Shown one piece after another: positions 25,086 through 36,900 of a DNA stretch of 64,000 nt. Source of the stretch: Monosporascus cannonballus (taxonomy: Eukaryota; Ascomycota; Sordariomycetes; Xylariales); the NCBI GenBank assembly GCA_004154925.1, contig QJNS01000111.1, positions 1 through 64,000 on the forward strand. The letters run 5' to 3'. A model generated the notes under the pieces. It did no database searches. It had not been told where the DNA came from and saw only the letters and a list, made by a program, of their open reading frames with translations. The number at the start of each line of letters is the position of its first letter. Within the stretch, counting starts at the first letter, position 1. The position numbers and the translations under genes are program-made.

Positions 25086-26759
25086 CGATTTGTTCTTTTT
25101 TAAGATTTTTGTTTTTAAATATTTATTTTTAATAAGCTTTACTTTATTATAGTATATTATATTGCCAATCGTAAATATTATAACTATTATAATTAAAAAG
25201 AACTTAAAATATTTAATTGTTTTTATTATCAAATTTAGCTCTAAAATACAACCGTATATATTGTATTTCGAAAATGATATTAAATGTTAAATAATTAAAA
25301 AATTTATATTTATAACGAATATATTAAAAACCGTCGCTGTTACGACAGTTTCGGCATTCCGATTAATTTTTTGCGTTATATTAAAAAAGAAGAATCCTTT
25401 AAACTGAAAAAAAGCGGTTACTAAAAAAACCTTTTTTATGACTTTAGCAGAAGATAAAGGAGAACCGTGTACGTAAATAATATAACATTAACGAAATTAT
25501 CGGTCGTTTTTTCGTTTACGGCATTAAAAATTGTTTTATATAAAAAAATATTAAAATTATTAGCTGTAAAATTTAATTAATAAACGAATTAAAGAAATAA
25601 AAATATCTAAATGTCAAAGTTACTATAGCCGTATTATTTATTAATCTTTTTAATTAACTTAACTTTAAAACCCTGAATTAAAAAACTATTATCGGCGATT
25701 TCGACGGCATTAACGAAAATTTTCTAAAAAAAGCTAGACTTTATGAAATTCTTCTCACATTTCCATATATTCTCGAAATTCAGATAATTTTTTCACTTAA
25801 TTAAATATTAGACAAAATGCTTTTTTTGCATATCTGAGGTTTTTTTTTCGTTTATAATATTATTTTTTGCTTTTATATAATATTATTTTATTTTATTTTG
25901 TATATACTTTGTTAATATTTGTTCTTAAGTTAAGCAAAAAAAGTATAAAGCATAGTATAAATTTTAACCTTTAATTAAAGTGTTAATATATAATTATTTT
26001 TGAAAATTTTAACTATTTTTATATATATTAATATATTTAAAATCTCCTTTTTTACCACTTTTTTTTTAAAATACTTTTTAGAATAAAGTATATTATTCCT
26101 CTTTTTTAATTGTTAATTTTATAATGTTTTAAATAATATTATTTGCTTATTGAATTATGTAAAAGTTTTAATTGTAATTTCATTTCTTAATATAATAACT
26201 CAAGTTATTTCGATATAAATATTATTTTTGTAATAATAAATTTGTCGTATAATTTTTCATAAATATTAAATGTAAAATGAAATTTCGTATTAATTAAAAG
26301 TATTTTAAAATTTTCGTAGTAACAAATATTTAAAATTAATTACATAATGGTATATGTTCTCAAGCTTGTTATTCTATTAATACTTAATATAATATTGCAA
26401 ATACGCTGTTAACGTTCAAATTAACTGTTGATTTAATTTATACATTTATAGTTCAGGCGTAATAAACAATTTATAATTTAAGCCAATTTATAATATAAAG
26501 TTTCATTAAAATTTTAAAACAAAGATAATTATTAATCAAGAATAATATTATATAACAATTCGTATATATTAAAAAATGGATCTCAATAAGATATAAGGTA
26601 TGTATTCTATATTCGTAATTTTGTAATAATTCAAAATATAAAAGAAAGTTAATAAATTTATTTATAACTACTAAAATATTATTATAAAATATTTTAATTA
26701 TTAAAATTTGGAATAAAATTTTTTTGATAACTGTAAAAATATAGCTCTTATGAAGTAAG
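25086..26759 (-). pseudogene. Gypsy element G3, 3' part of pol (left piece)
   Basis: Aligns colinearly with G1 28,398-30,100: the chromodomain-end/3' region near 25,330-25,850 (versus 28,975-29,200) and the integrase region from about 25,900 on. Pol would read on the minus strand. All frames are full of stops. It stops abruptly where the G2 LTR begins, and the homology to G1 resumes at 41,323, showing that G2 inserted here. Confidence 0.65.
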
Positions 26760-26761
26760 GT

Positions 26762-26937
26762 TAGTAGCCGATTAGCCTCCGATTAATCACCGACTTACTT
26801 TTTAATATAAATTTATCATCTAGCAGCTAATAAGAAATGCCAGATAGAAATAACCTAATAAATTTATTTCTCGAAATATGTTTTGCAACTGGTCGGAAAT
26901 TACCTTACCTTAATTTATAATTATGTATTATTTTATA
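26762..26937 (+). repeat. 5' LTR of G2
   Basis: 176 bp, the same length as the right LTR, aligning without gaps across its length with TAGTAGCCGATTAGCC versus TGGCAGCCGATTAACT at the start and GGTCGGAAATTACCTTAC in both. Differences are nearly all transitions. The exact first bases are uncertain by 1-3 positions because neither copy keeps a clean TG..CA on both ends. Confidence 0.8.
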
Positions 26938-28004
26938 ATTATTTTATTTTTATTATAAAAAACTATGCATCAACTACTAAAAATAAAGCTTGTCGATTAC
27001 AAAACGAATCTAAGTTACTAATCGAAAAAATTACCGATCAAAACTTAATAAACAAATAATCGGTTACGATATAAAAATAGGCGAAAGAATATACGATAAA
27101 GCTTTAACGAGCAAAAAATGACGGTTTCCGAGATCCTAAATCTCCTTATGTATACAATAAAAATGCATCCCGATAACCGTTAATCGAACAGTCGGAAAAC
27201 GGACGTAATATAACGACTGCGTCTCGAAATTCAAAACTAAAAAAATTAAACCCTTTAACAATAACCAAATCTTAAAAATCATTCGTTAATAAAACGAATA
27301 ATATTCGGAATTACTGCGGTAGTTAACCGAATAATAAATAATAATATAAATTTAAAAAATAAAGTTTAATATATTAATTAAGATATCGTTGTAAAAACTT
27401 AACAATAAGAACAAATACCGCGTTATAATTATTCGAAAATTTTCGAACCTACGTCGATAAAAAAAACTAAATAAAAACTGTTATCGAAATTTACGCGAAC
27501 AAGCCAAATTAAAATAGCTTTATTTATATTTAATAAGTTATGAACTATATAGACGTTATTATTACGAATGTTTAACGATTATACCGTATTACACTTAATT
27601 ATGTTAAATAATATAAAATATTAAAAATAAACAACTTATAAACGTTTATCAGAAAAGCTTACGTAAATCTTAACTTTCTTAAAAGGGAAAATAAAAATCA
27701 ATTTATGAAATTGGGATAACGAACTAATTTAATCGTTATTACAGTTTTACGTTAAATAACAGTTGTTGATTTATAAGATAAAATTCGTAAACGGTTCTAA
27801 TTCGGAAAATAATCGGAATAATAAATATCTCATATTTTATTGTTATGATAAATTAATATTGAGGTTATAAAATATCTCATTACGAAAAAATGTTAAATTA
27901 AAGCAAATTAATAACGTAATAAATAAAATTAAACGTTATTAAAACATTTGAAAAACGAAAAAAAATGTTCCGCCAAAGGTATTAATAAAAATAAACGATT
28001 TTAC
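26938..28004 (+). pseudogene. G2 gag region, left part, unreadable
   Basis: By position between the 5' LTR and the G1 insertion this should hold the G2 leader and the first part of gag. No start codon with a sensible reading frame, zinc knuckle or other motif could be found; stops are dense. The assignment rests only on position. Confidence 0.4.
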
Positions 28005-28009
28005 TTTAA
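28005..28009. repeat. Target-site duplicate of G1, left (TTTAA)
   Basis: TTTAA directly precedes the TGTGACGG start of the left G1 LTR and is repeated exactly at 35,075-35,079 after the right LTR. Confidence 0.9.
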
Positions 28010-28397
28010 TGTGACGGCTAGGCGGTTTAACCAACTATTAAACCTTTGTCGTACGGGTTTATGTTAGTAGGAGTATCGTAGAACTCTGTAACAATAAGGT
28101 AACTTAATTATATTTCTTAATATTAAAGGTACAAAAGTCGTATTATAAATAATTAGTATTAATAAATATTGTAAACTGAAATTATTTAAATTGTGAAAAT
28201 AATAAGCGTATATATTTTCCTTTTTTGGCTTAATTATTTATAATTATGCAACCGGTAATAATCATAATTACTTGGAATTACCTTTAATTACTAATAACTA
28301 CTAGCTTAATAATAATTACTGTTACGTAATCCGGGAGGTAGCCCGTATAATTCTTATCTGACTATTTCTTAAGACCGAAGTTTGTTAGGTCGTAATA
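28010..28397 (-). repeat. 3' LTR of G1
   Basis: About 388 bp, read on the minus strand. Starts TGTGACGGCTAGGCGG and ends GTTAGGTCGTAATA on the plus strand. Aligns with the right LTR throughout; this copy has more A/T substitutions in its right half (for example CTTAATAATAATTACT versus CTTGGCAGTGATCACC). Confidence 0.88.
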
Positions 28398-28488
28398 CGA
28401 TTTTCTTTTTCCCAAAAATCTTGCCTTTAAGATTTTTTTCCTTTTTTCCGTTTGGTAAGTAACCCTTTTTTTTCTTTTGTTCTTAATT

Positions 28489-28746
28489 ATGTCGTTTCGT
28501 ATTTTTAAGATTTGTCGTAATCTTCGATTTTCTACCGTTCGTCGTATTAATCTCGTAAAAGCCTTTAACGAATTCGGGTACGAAATTATGCTTTGCTTTT
28601 ATTGTTTTTCGAAAAATTCGAGGTGTAAAATAATAAAAAATGTTTTAAGGTATAAAAAATGTATTAATCGGGGTCGGTCTTGCGATAATATCGGCCTACT
28701 GTTTTTTTTTATTTTTTTTTTGCAAAATATTTGTCGAAAGTATTAA
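28489..28746 (+). CDS. Antisense cysteine-patterned ORF beside the G1 3' LTR
   Basis: An 85-codon ORF starts with ATG at 28,489 and ends with TAA at 28,746, on the strand opposite to gag-pol, just inside the 3' LTR. Residues run MSFRIFKICRNLRFSTVR..., then a Cys pattern CX2CX6CX11CX6C in the part containing NSRCK and NRGRSCDN, then a Phe-rich tail. The pattern suggests a small zinc-binding motif, but which fold is unknown; the Phe-rich tail is probably TTT produced by C-to-T change. The same reading is recognisable in decayed form in G4 (about 42,720-42,950), and G5 has a comparable region (53,700-54,200). An additional antisense gene carried by this retrotransposon group is the favoured interpretation; the present copy is probably truncated and non-functional. 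Confidence 0.5.
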   Translation: MSFRIFKICRNLRFSTVRRINLVKAFNEFGYEIMLCFYCFSKNSRCKIIKNVLRYKKCINRGRSCDNIGLLFFFIFFLQNICRKY

Positions 28747-29079
28747 CGTTTAAAACGCGAAAAAGCGTTTATTAAAAAGCGATTATTAAAGTTTTAACGG
28801 TTTTATTTTAAGGTTTAACGTCGTTATTTTTTTTAAAAAAAATAAAGGGTTTTTTCGTTTTATTCGTTTGCGTAAACAAAAAACGTTAATTTGTTCGAAA
28901 GGCGTTATTATGGTATAACGTAAGCTTTAATTATTAAATAAATTTAAAAAAATAAAACCGTTAAAAATAAAAATAATTGGCAACTGCCGTTACAGCTGTT
29001 ATGTTAACGCAGGCCGCGGCTGACTGGCCCGATATCCCGGTTACTAATTGGTCGATTATTAACTGAGACGCGTTTATCG

Positions 29080-32000
29080 TTGTTGGTAAAAATTCTTTAA
29101 TGGGCGCTGGGCGCCAATAAGATTTTTGGCGGATTTCTAGGTGTTTTCGGAATCCGGATGCTTTTTTTACTTAATTAGATACTGGGTAAATCCGTTTTAT
29201 TTTCATATGTTAAGGATTTTTTCCACCTTATATACCTATTTGTTTTTCATTTTTATATCGTTTTGTGCTGTATACATTTTGATTACATCCGTTATTAATT
29301 TGAATAAAAAAACGTAAAAAATTAAATAAAATTTAACTTAAAGTAAAAGTTTTAATTAATAATTATTTTTTAAAATTTCTTGGGTTATTTTATTTAAACC
29401 GATATATTTAAAATCAACTTTTCTATTAGGTCGTTTTATTTAAATATTTTTGGTAAAGAGAAAAATTATTTCCCCTTTTTTCGAAAATTAATTTTTTTAA
29501 TTTTTTCTGGATATATTATTTGTTTATTTAATTTCGTACGAATTCTAATTTTAATTTTAATTTTTGGGTACAATTGTTAAACTTATTCCGACGTAAAAGT
29601 TATTGTAATCTTAATTAAATTATTATTACGTATATTTTAAAAACGTTTAAAATAAAAATAAAAATTATATTTATAAGTATTGTTTTCATATTTTTATAAT
29701 AGTTAATATTATAAGTTATTTATGCAATTAATAATTTTTCAAGTTAATAATTTTATTTATATATAATATAATATCACAAATACATTATTAAAATTTAATT
29801 TATTAATTTATTAATTTAACGTTTAAATATATTAAATAATTTATAATTTAGGTTAATTTACGTTATTAAACTTTGCCAAAATTTACATACAAATATTAAT
29901 TAATTATTTGATTTGGTTTTTATTAGTAATCCGTATATATTAAAATTGTGTTTAAAAATATATATCATTTATTCGGTATTTATATTTTTATAATATGGTA
30001 CAAAATAAGAAAACTTCATAAATCGATCGATAATTACAAATATGCTATCGTAATATATTTTTGTAAGTGGAATTTTTAATATAAAAATTTTAGTAATAAA
30101 ATCGAATGTAATTAAATATTATAATTGCTTTACGATTATTAATGGCTGTAATTATCCGTATAATTTATATTATCGAAACTTTGTTTTAACGTAGATCTTA
30201 TATTATTATAAGATTTTTTCGATTATTAATTTTATTTTAGGAAAGTAATATATACGTTAAAGTCGTTTTAAAGTTTTATAAACCTCTGGATATTTATGTA
30301 ATTAATATTCGTATATATTTCGTCCTAAATCTTTCTGGTATTTTTCTGGAATTTTTATTTGGTCCGTTTGTTAGTTTTCTGGGAGACCTTCGTTATATTA
30401 TTGGATTTTTTAATACATATTAAAAGGTATTGCCCGAATTATCGTAATTTGTAGTAAACGTAAATGTTTTTTTGCAATAATATCGAAAATTATATAATTA
30501 ACCTTAATTAATTTGTTTTCGAGGTTTCGTTCTTTATTTAAGGCGTATATTTTATTATTTTCTAAACACGTTTTATAGATAATACCGAAATTATCGTTTT
30601 ATAAATTCTATAATCGTACTAAAACGGATAAGGTTTTAACAATTGGCAAAAACCTTAGCCTAATATAAATTTCCTTTTCGAAAATGCTTAAATTCTCGAA
30701 ATACCATAGTAATGGCTGTAAATTCTTTATTCAAAATACCATAATTTAGTTCGGCTTTTTTAAACTTATATGAAAAAAATATAATAATGTATAATTTGCT
30801 TTAATTATTTCGTTATCCGATTATTACGTTTAACGTATAATCCGAAATATTAGCTTTTAGCTTAACGGGGCGTATTACATCACATATAATTAATATTAAC
30901 TTATTAATAATCGTATTGTTGATATTTTAAAGCGTTTTTTGTTTCGATCGTTTATTTAGATTCTTTTACTCTTTTCGTAAAGTTTATTAAAGATATAATT
31001 ATTTTGCTAAATTTCGAATAAACTTCTTACAATAATTAACGAATCCAAAAAAATTTCTATATCTTCTTAATCGTCGTTAGTATTTACCATTTTGTAATTG
31101 CAGCGATTTTCTTACAGTTTATCTTAATCTGTTCTAAACTAAAAATATATTCCAAATATTTTACTTTTTTAAAAGTAAAATTAGTTTTTTTTGCGTTAAT
31201 CAGTAATTTTACGTTTTATAAAATTTTTCAAATTTTATAAACATATTTTATATATGCTTTTTTTGTTTTTGAAAAAATAAAAATATCGTCGAAATTGCAA
31301 ACGACAAAAATATCGAGATATTTTCGTAATACATAATTTACTATCCGTTAGAAAATTACTAATACGTTCGTAAGTCCTATTAATATAACCAAATACTTAA
31401 ATAATCCGTATTTCGTTTTGAAAATTATTTTTTATTTGTATTTTATTAGTCTTAATACCGTTATATTTATCTTTAGAATCGAATATTATAAAGTATTTTA
31501 TTCCGTAAAATCGGTTGTTTATTTCCGTATTTAAAGGTAATAATATTTAATTTTTAGTAATAATATCGTTTAATTATTAATAATTAATTATAAGTAACAA
31601 TTTCCCTTTTTTTTAATACGAAAAATATTAGGTAAATTGCTGGTAATTTCGAAAGTTAAATCCATTTTTTCTATAACCGATTTTTCAGGTATTCTTTAAA
31701 AATATGTAATTCGTTTTTGTTAAAATTATAAATAGGGTAAAATTTCGTTAAGGATTATTCCTTAAGGATTATTCCTTAAGGATTATTTTATAATTTTATT
31801 CGTTATGTTCTAATAGCTTTATATTATGTTTTTTTTCTGAAAAGCTACTTACATTTGTAATATTATAATAGTATATTAGTTAAATCTTTGAACTTTTAGG
31901 GCTATTATTTTAAGTCGTTATTTAATTATCTTAATTTTGCCTTCATAATAATAATAATACGTTATATTTTTTTCTAATACTTAATGTTTTTATATTTTGT

Positions 32001-32420
32001 TCTTTTTGGTAATAAAGTTTTTATTATATCCTTATGCTTACATTCGTTATTATATCGGATCGAATATTAAAATTTTAATTTTTTTATCCGTTAATAAGGT
32101 ATAAGGTAAACCTTACCTGGCCAGTTCTTCCATTAATTAAGACTTTATACTGGTATATCTATGGTCTTTTTAAAATTATATCGTAATTTCCAAGTGGAAC
32201 GATATCGAAATTAACTGTTTAATATTGTTTTTAAACAAAAATCTCGAAATAATTAATTTCGCGTATAATTTTCCCGTTATCGTAAGCTAATTCTTAACTT
32301 TCGGCATTCGTTATTATATAAGATTTTAACTTGTGTCTCCATGGTAATTTAAGCTTATTAATTACATCCAGTATAATGTAATTCTCGCCTAGAACTCCGT
32401 AATTTATTATTGCGGTATAT
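29080..32420 (-). pseudogene. G1 pol remnant: protease, RT, RNase H, integrase, chromodomain
   Basis: Reading leftward on the minus strand: a protease-like segment (YGVLGENYI near 32,380-32,420, the counterpart of DCGALGGNYI in G5); a reverse transcriptase with the catalytic segment LDIFVVCNFDDIFIF at about 31,316-31,268, where the usual Y(x)DD box reads FDD preceded by Asn; the upstream palm segment matching WKTAF-type RT sequence (read as KNNFQNEI) near 31,400-31,440; RNase H near 30,700-31,000; integrase over about 29,250-30,400; and a chromodomain-end segment at 29,100-29,190 that matches G5 53,540-53,600. Stops and frame breaks are frequent. Domain borders are approximate and come from alignment to G5. 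Confidence 0.75.
31749..31793. repeat. 14-bp tandem repeat in G1 RT region
   Basis: AAGGATTATTCCTT occurs twice in full and a third time in part, in direct tandem. G5 and G3 lack an obvious expansion at the matching place. Each unit is itself nearly palindromic (AAGGA..TCCTT). Confidence 0.8.
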
Positions 32421-34572
32421 CAATACGTTTCAATTTATATATCCAAAGTATTAAAGTTATTAACGGCTTTTATCGTCGCATTTAAAGCCCTTTTTGGGAA
32501 TTCCTTTTAATTCCTTTAAGTTTCGTTATTTTTCGGTTTTCTTATAAGTAATCTTTTTTTAATTTTTATTCGAAGTTGTTAAACTTTATTTATATTTTTA
32601 TATTTAACGCGTTAAATTATTATATTTATTATCATAACCGGCGTATTATTCCTTCGAAGTATATTAGGTATTTTTAATTTTACTATAATATTTTTCCTTA
32701 TTAGGTAAATTATTTTTTTATAGTTTCGACTATATCTTATTATACGTCGTACTGGTTATCGGTTTAAAATTTGCTTATAAATTAACGTATTTCTTCTTTA
32801 ATAGCCCTTTTTTGTAAGGGTTTATAATAAATGCCAATTAAAAATAAAGGTTTATAATAACTTTTTAGCAGTGTTTTTCTTTTATATTAAATTAATTTTC
32901 TAATTTGGTAATTATGTTACTGGTCGTAATAAAAAATGTTTTCTCACGGGTAATGCTTCTTTTAGGCCAATGTTTTGCTTCGGCCAATTATTAAATATTT
33001 CCTGGGGCTATAGATAAAAAGTATCGATATTATTATTTATCGTGTTTGTTATTTCCGGTTCGGTTTAAGAAATCGAATTTTTCATAACACATACGGGTAA
33101 TTCGTCCGTAAATATATTATTTTTATTTTTCGTAATCGGAATATTCTCGTTGTCGACAATATATGGCATATATTTTACCGTATCGATTAAGGGTTCCGGA
33201 GAGATTTTTTCTATCTAATCCCGGTATTTACGTAATTATTCTTATAATACTTTTTGTTATGTTCGCGATGTTTATTAAGCCAGTTTTCTAGTTTTTCGCA
33301 TTCTGTGTTAAATTTTTCGCCATAAAGGACCTGATATATATTTAGGCCGAATTATGTTAATAGATTTATTTCCGTTTTTCTGATTTTTTTTAAATTGTTT
33401 TTGTCACGGGCCAAGGGCCCTAGTGGAGGGATTAACGGAGCGTTAATCCCGTGGCTCCTATATATATAACTAGCTGCTTCCACGTATCTTCTTAGCTATT
33501 CCCTAGATTTCTTAATAGACCTGTTGTGGCCCATATCCTTAGCTACTGCGTATGCAGCCCCTTACAGTTCTTTGGGTATAAGTTTCCAGTTATCCTAATA
33601 GGGTTTTTTAAATGTCTTATAATACGTTGCCTTATGCCTTATTTTGTTATAATTAAAGTATTTGATTTAATTCCAGTTCTTTTTATAAGTGGCTTTTAGT
33701 TTTATAAATTTTGATTTTATGTCGTAAAAAGTATTATTACGTCGAAAAACGTTGGTATTAGCCGTATATTAATATTTATTGTTATTTTGTCTCTTAGTAT
33801 CTTAAATACGTTAGGCGTATTATCTATCGTCGATCTTAATTATTATAATGATGTAATTTAGTAAATATTTAGGCCGATCGAATTTAAAAGTTTTTTATAT
33901 TTTCTTTTTGAAGCTAATAAAAAATTTAGCTATTAATATTTTTGGGTTTTAATTTAATTTATGTATTAAGTAAACAAACATATAACCGTAATTAAATATT
34001 AGTCCTTTTTATTGTAGTTATTTAATTTATATTTTAGCTTTTAATTTTTTATTTTTTATTTTAAAACTTTTCTTATTATTTATTTAAATTATTTATAATT
34101 ATTATAAATTCGTATTATTTCCGGATTTCGTTTTTCGATTAATAAAATAACGTACTTTTTTATAGCGGATTTAAATCAAATAATTGTATTTCTGGCAAAT
34201 TATTTGACTGCGAATTTTACTCGTATAATGGACGTAATTAATTAAATAGGAAAATACTTAAAATATGTTCGGTATTACGTTAAGAATAATTATAACTTAG
34301 TCGAAATTTCGTCGAAAAGTTTTGGCTTAGGGGGTTTAAGAATTTCTCTTGATTCCTTGGTAAAGTTTAACTAAATAACCTGGTTCGTTCGAAAGGGCTT
34401 TTTAACCTTGGAAGCTTTCCCCCTTTTCTTAAGCCTTTTATGGACGGCTTAAAGGGACGTCGTAAAGTTATTATTTTCTCAAGTTGAACGATACGTTCGT
34501 TTATAACGTCCAGACGTCGAAAAACCTTTTTGCGAGAAAACCAAGTTTTTCTTTTTCTTTTTCGGATTCCAT
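32421..34572 (-). pseudogene. G1 gag remnant
   Basis: The start codon at 34,572-34,570 and the following residues match the G5 gag start (ATG GAA TCC GAA AAA GAA AAA GA). Leftward there follow a Lys/Glu-rich segment, a KPPKPKLFDE-type stretch, and an FxYFxx capsid-like segment (about 34,250-34,300). Gag continues towards the protease near 32,420. It is broken by many stops and by the S1 insertion at 33,402-33,566. Gag would form the retrotransposon particle. G5 lacks most of this region, so G1 is the only near-complete gag of the group in the window. Confidence 0.65.
33402..33566. mobile_element. Solo LTR-like insertion S1 in G1 gag
   Basis: A 165-bp GC-richer island with TGTCACGGG at one end and CCCCTTACA at the other, flanked by GTTTT (33,397-33,401) and GTTCT (33,567-33,571), a 5-bp duplicate differing by one C-to-T change. 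Inside are a TATATATA motif near 33,460 and a perfect hairpin GGGATTAACG-GAG-CGTTAATCCC at 33,429-33,451. No coding capacity. TG..CA ends plus a 5-bp duplicate fit a solo LTR of a short-LTR (possibly copia-like) element. The lack of RIP damage means it is either young or too short to be mutated. Confidence 0.7.
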
Positions 34573-34691
34573 TCTAATATCCAGGTTGTCAAAAACCTGG
34601 TAAGTAAGTTATTCGGGTTACTTACTAGTAAATATAATATCGGTAATATTGTTCAAAGTTTAACGGTATTATTAAATAAGAACTTATAACG

Positions 34692-35074
34692 TATAATAAC
34701 TAAACAGTTTAATAAATTATTAAACCTTAGTCGTACGGGTTTATATTAATAGAAATATCGTAAACCTTTATAATAATAAGGTAATTTAACTATATTTCTT
34801 AATATTGAAGATAAAAAAAATCATATTACAAACGATTAATATTAATAAATATTATAAATTAAAGCTATTTAAATTATAGCAATACTAAGCGTATATATTT
34901 TTTGACTTAATTACTTATAATTACGTAGCAGGTAATAATTATAATTATTTAGAATTACCTTTAATTACTGATAATCACTGGCTTGGCAGTGATCACCGTC
35001 ACGTAACTCGGGAGGTGGCCCGTGTGATCCTTGTCTGACCGTTTTTTGAGGCCGAAGTTTGTTGGATCGTAACA
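34692..35074 (-). repeat. 5' LTR of G1
   Basis: About 383 bp. On the minus strand it starts TGTTACGATCCAACAAAC. It keeps more GC (CTGGCTTGGCAGTGATCACC) than the 3' LTR in the U3 half, whereas its other end is more decayed (TATAATAACTAAACAG versus TGTGACGGCTAGGCGG). Confidence 0.88.
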
Positions 35075-35079
35075 TTTAA
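35075..35079. repeat. Target-site duplicate of G1, right (TTTAA)
   Basis: Exact repeat of 28,005-28,009, directly after the TAACA end of the right LTR. Confidence 0.9.
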
Positions 35080-36219
35080 TACTTTTAAAACCGAAAATCT
35101 CAATAATATATTAAAAACATTACATAAATATAATAAAAACAGCAAATATTTTCATACATAAAAGGGGAACAATCGCTAATTTAATCCAGATCGAAATAAA
35201 TTTATACGTTTTAATATTTTTCATATCTACAAAAATTATTTAAATAATATAATTACGAAAAAATAAGCCATAAAAACATATATTACAAATTCTAAAAAAG
35301 ACAAAAAAATTGTTATCTCGGCCATACGGAAACCTACTTCTGAAAGCCGTATAAAAAGTTATAATATATAACGATAAATCAAACTAATTTTTAAATAAGA
35401 ACCTAAAAAAACCGGAATAAAGATATATATCTAATTTATTTCGGCTAATAATTACAAAACGGTCGGAATAAAACCGCCTTTTAAAAAAGGTATTTATTAA
35501 GAAAAATAGGAGGGATATAACTATATAACCAAATATACATACCGGGATACAAGTAAATATTATACGCAAAAAATTAATAAAAGTTTTTAATTTCCATTTA
35601 ATTTCCGTAAATATTCCGAGTTTTAACGGCGTTGATGGCGCGTATATCAAATGTTATAAAGCTTACGAAATTCCTATTAATATAACGGATAATAACGGAA
35701 ACGAACGAAAATTTAAGTAGATTTATTTCGTAATATACCATAATCTGAAAAGGCTCGATGTCTTATTATTCAAACCAAAAATAAGTAAGCTAAATATTCT
35801 GTTAAATATAGCCATATATTAATGGTTATGTAGACAGTTATAAAAGGTTAGCGGACAAAAAATCGCAAACTTAACGTTTTTTAATAACCAGATTTATACC
35901 GTTAATATAATAAGCCTAATCGACGAACTAAATATTTCAAAATTTACGAAATAACGGCAACAGAAAATATTTAATTTTTCTGTATAACTAAAATTTTTTC
36001 TGGCAAATATATTCTCAAAAAAAACAACGGAAGGACTTTCTTAATTACTAAAGATAAAATGTGTAATAAATCTAATTCTGGGAAAAATAATTTTATTTGA
36101 TCTAATTTACCCTATTTCTAAAATCTGACGAAAAATATTCGAAAATTATATGCGGAAAAACGTAAAAATAAAACGAATAGGTTATATAAAAACAAACATA
36201 AAGGCATTAATATTATTCG
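35080..36219 (+). pseudogene. G2 gag/protease region, right part, unreadable
   Basis: Lies between the G1 insertion and the G2 reverse transcriptase and should hold the end of gag and the protease. No confident motif was found. An open antisense stretch of 88 codons (35,650-35,384) is hydrophobic and AT-driven and is taken as a shadow. Confidence 0.4.
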
Positions 36220-36900
36220 TACGCCAAAATATCAGTTTCGGATTATACGTTAATTAAAAAAAGGTTAAATCGATTAACAATAAAAAAAAATAATATCTCT
36301 TATCTCTAATTTTAGAAATAATAGACCGTTTAAGGTTAACCAAAGTATTTTCGAAAATTAATTTAAAACAATATTTGTTATCATATTAAAAATAAAAAAG
36401 GCGATTAATAAAAAATCGGGTTTTAAATACGTTACGGATAATACGAATATATAATTATACCACTCGGCCTCATTCTAAATTCTTGTGTATAAAGTATTAA
36501 TTAGATTAAACAACCATATATATATAAGGTATATAAATAATACAGTTATTTATTCGGATAATTTAAAATATATATATAATATTTCATTTAATTTATAAAC
36601 ATTACTATAATGTTGATTATTTTTTTCAAAAAATATAAATATAAATTCTTTAAAAATAATTTTAAGGTTTACAATTAATACCAATATATTAGAAATGGAT
36701 CGCCGACGGATTAACACTACTAAAACGTAGCCAAAACCGAAATCGATCCATAATATTCAGATTTTTCTAAGGGTTACGAACTTTTATCGGAAATTTATCG
36801 CCTATTATTTGCGTATTAATAAACTTATTATAAAATTACTAAAAAGAACGTAATAACAGGATAAAAAAATAAAATTCTATTAACGCGAAAAGGTTACAAA
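36220..36900 (+). pseudogene. G2 reverse transcriptase remnant
   Basis: The RT palm can be read through stops and frame changes: TDYTLIKKRLNRLTIKKN and IIDRLRLTKVF near 36,240-36,350, the catalytic segment near 36,540 (read as NNTVIYSDNLK, where the usual YxDD has become N-N), and KNININSLKIILRFTI followed by RRINTTKT, PKPKSIHNIQIFLR and TNFYRKFIAYYLRINK near 36,630-36,830. This order and the xQxFLxFxNFYRxFI signature are typical of Ty3/gypsy RT. The Asp-to-Asn change in the active site is what a GAC-to-AAC transition gives. Non-functional. Confidence 0.8.

Larger units (their letters stand above)
28010..35074 (-). mobile_element. Complete Ty3/gypsy-type LTR retrotransposon G1 (nested)
   Basis: Direct LTRs at 28,010-28,397 and 34,692-35,074 with TG..CA-type ends, a perfect TTTAA target duplication, and an internal gag, protease, RT, RNase H, integrase, chromodomain order on the minus strand. 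Total 7,065 bp including the 165-bp insertion S1. The element is decayed by C:G to T:A changes, with stops throughout gag and pol, so it cannot move on its own. It lies inside G2, which lies inside G3. G5 at 49,494 is a close relative (same gag start, same protease and RT readings), although the U3 halves of their LTRs differ. Confidence 0.92.

Noticed and set aside
31749..31793. Short tandem repeat as a CRISPR-like array
   Set aside because: Direct 14-bp units without spacers, inside a decayed RT gene of a fungal retrotransposon.
35384..35650. 88-codon minus-strand ORF with apparent membrane segments
   Set aside because: Lies antisense in the gag/protease region of G2; hydrophobicity comes from AT-rich codons, so it is treated as a shadow.
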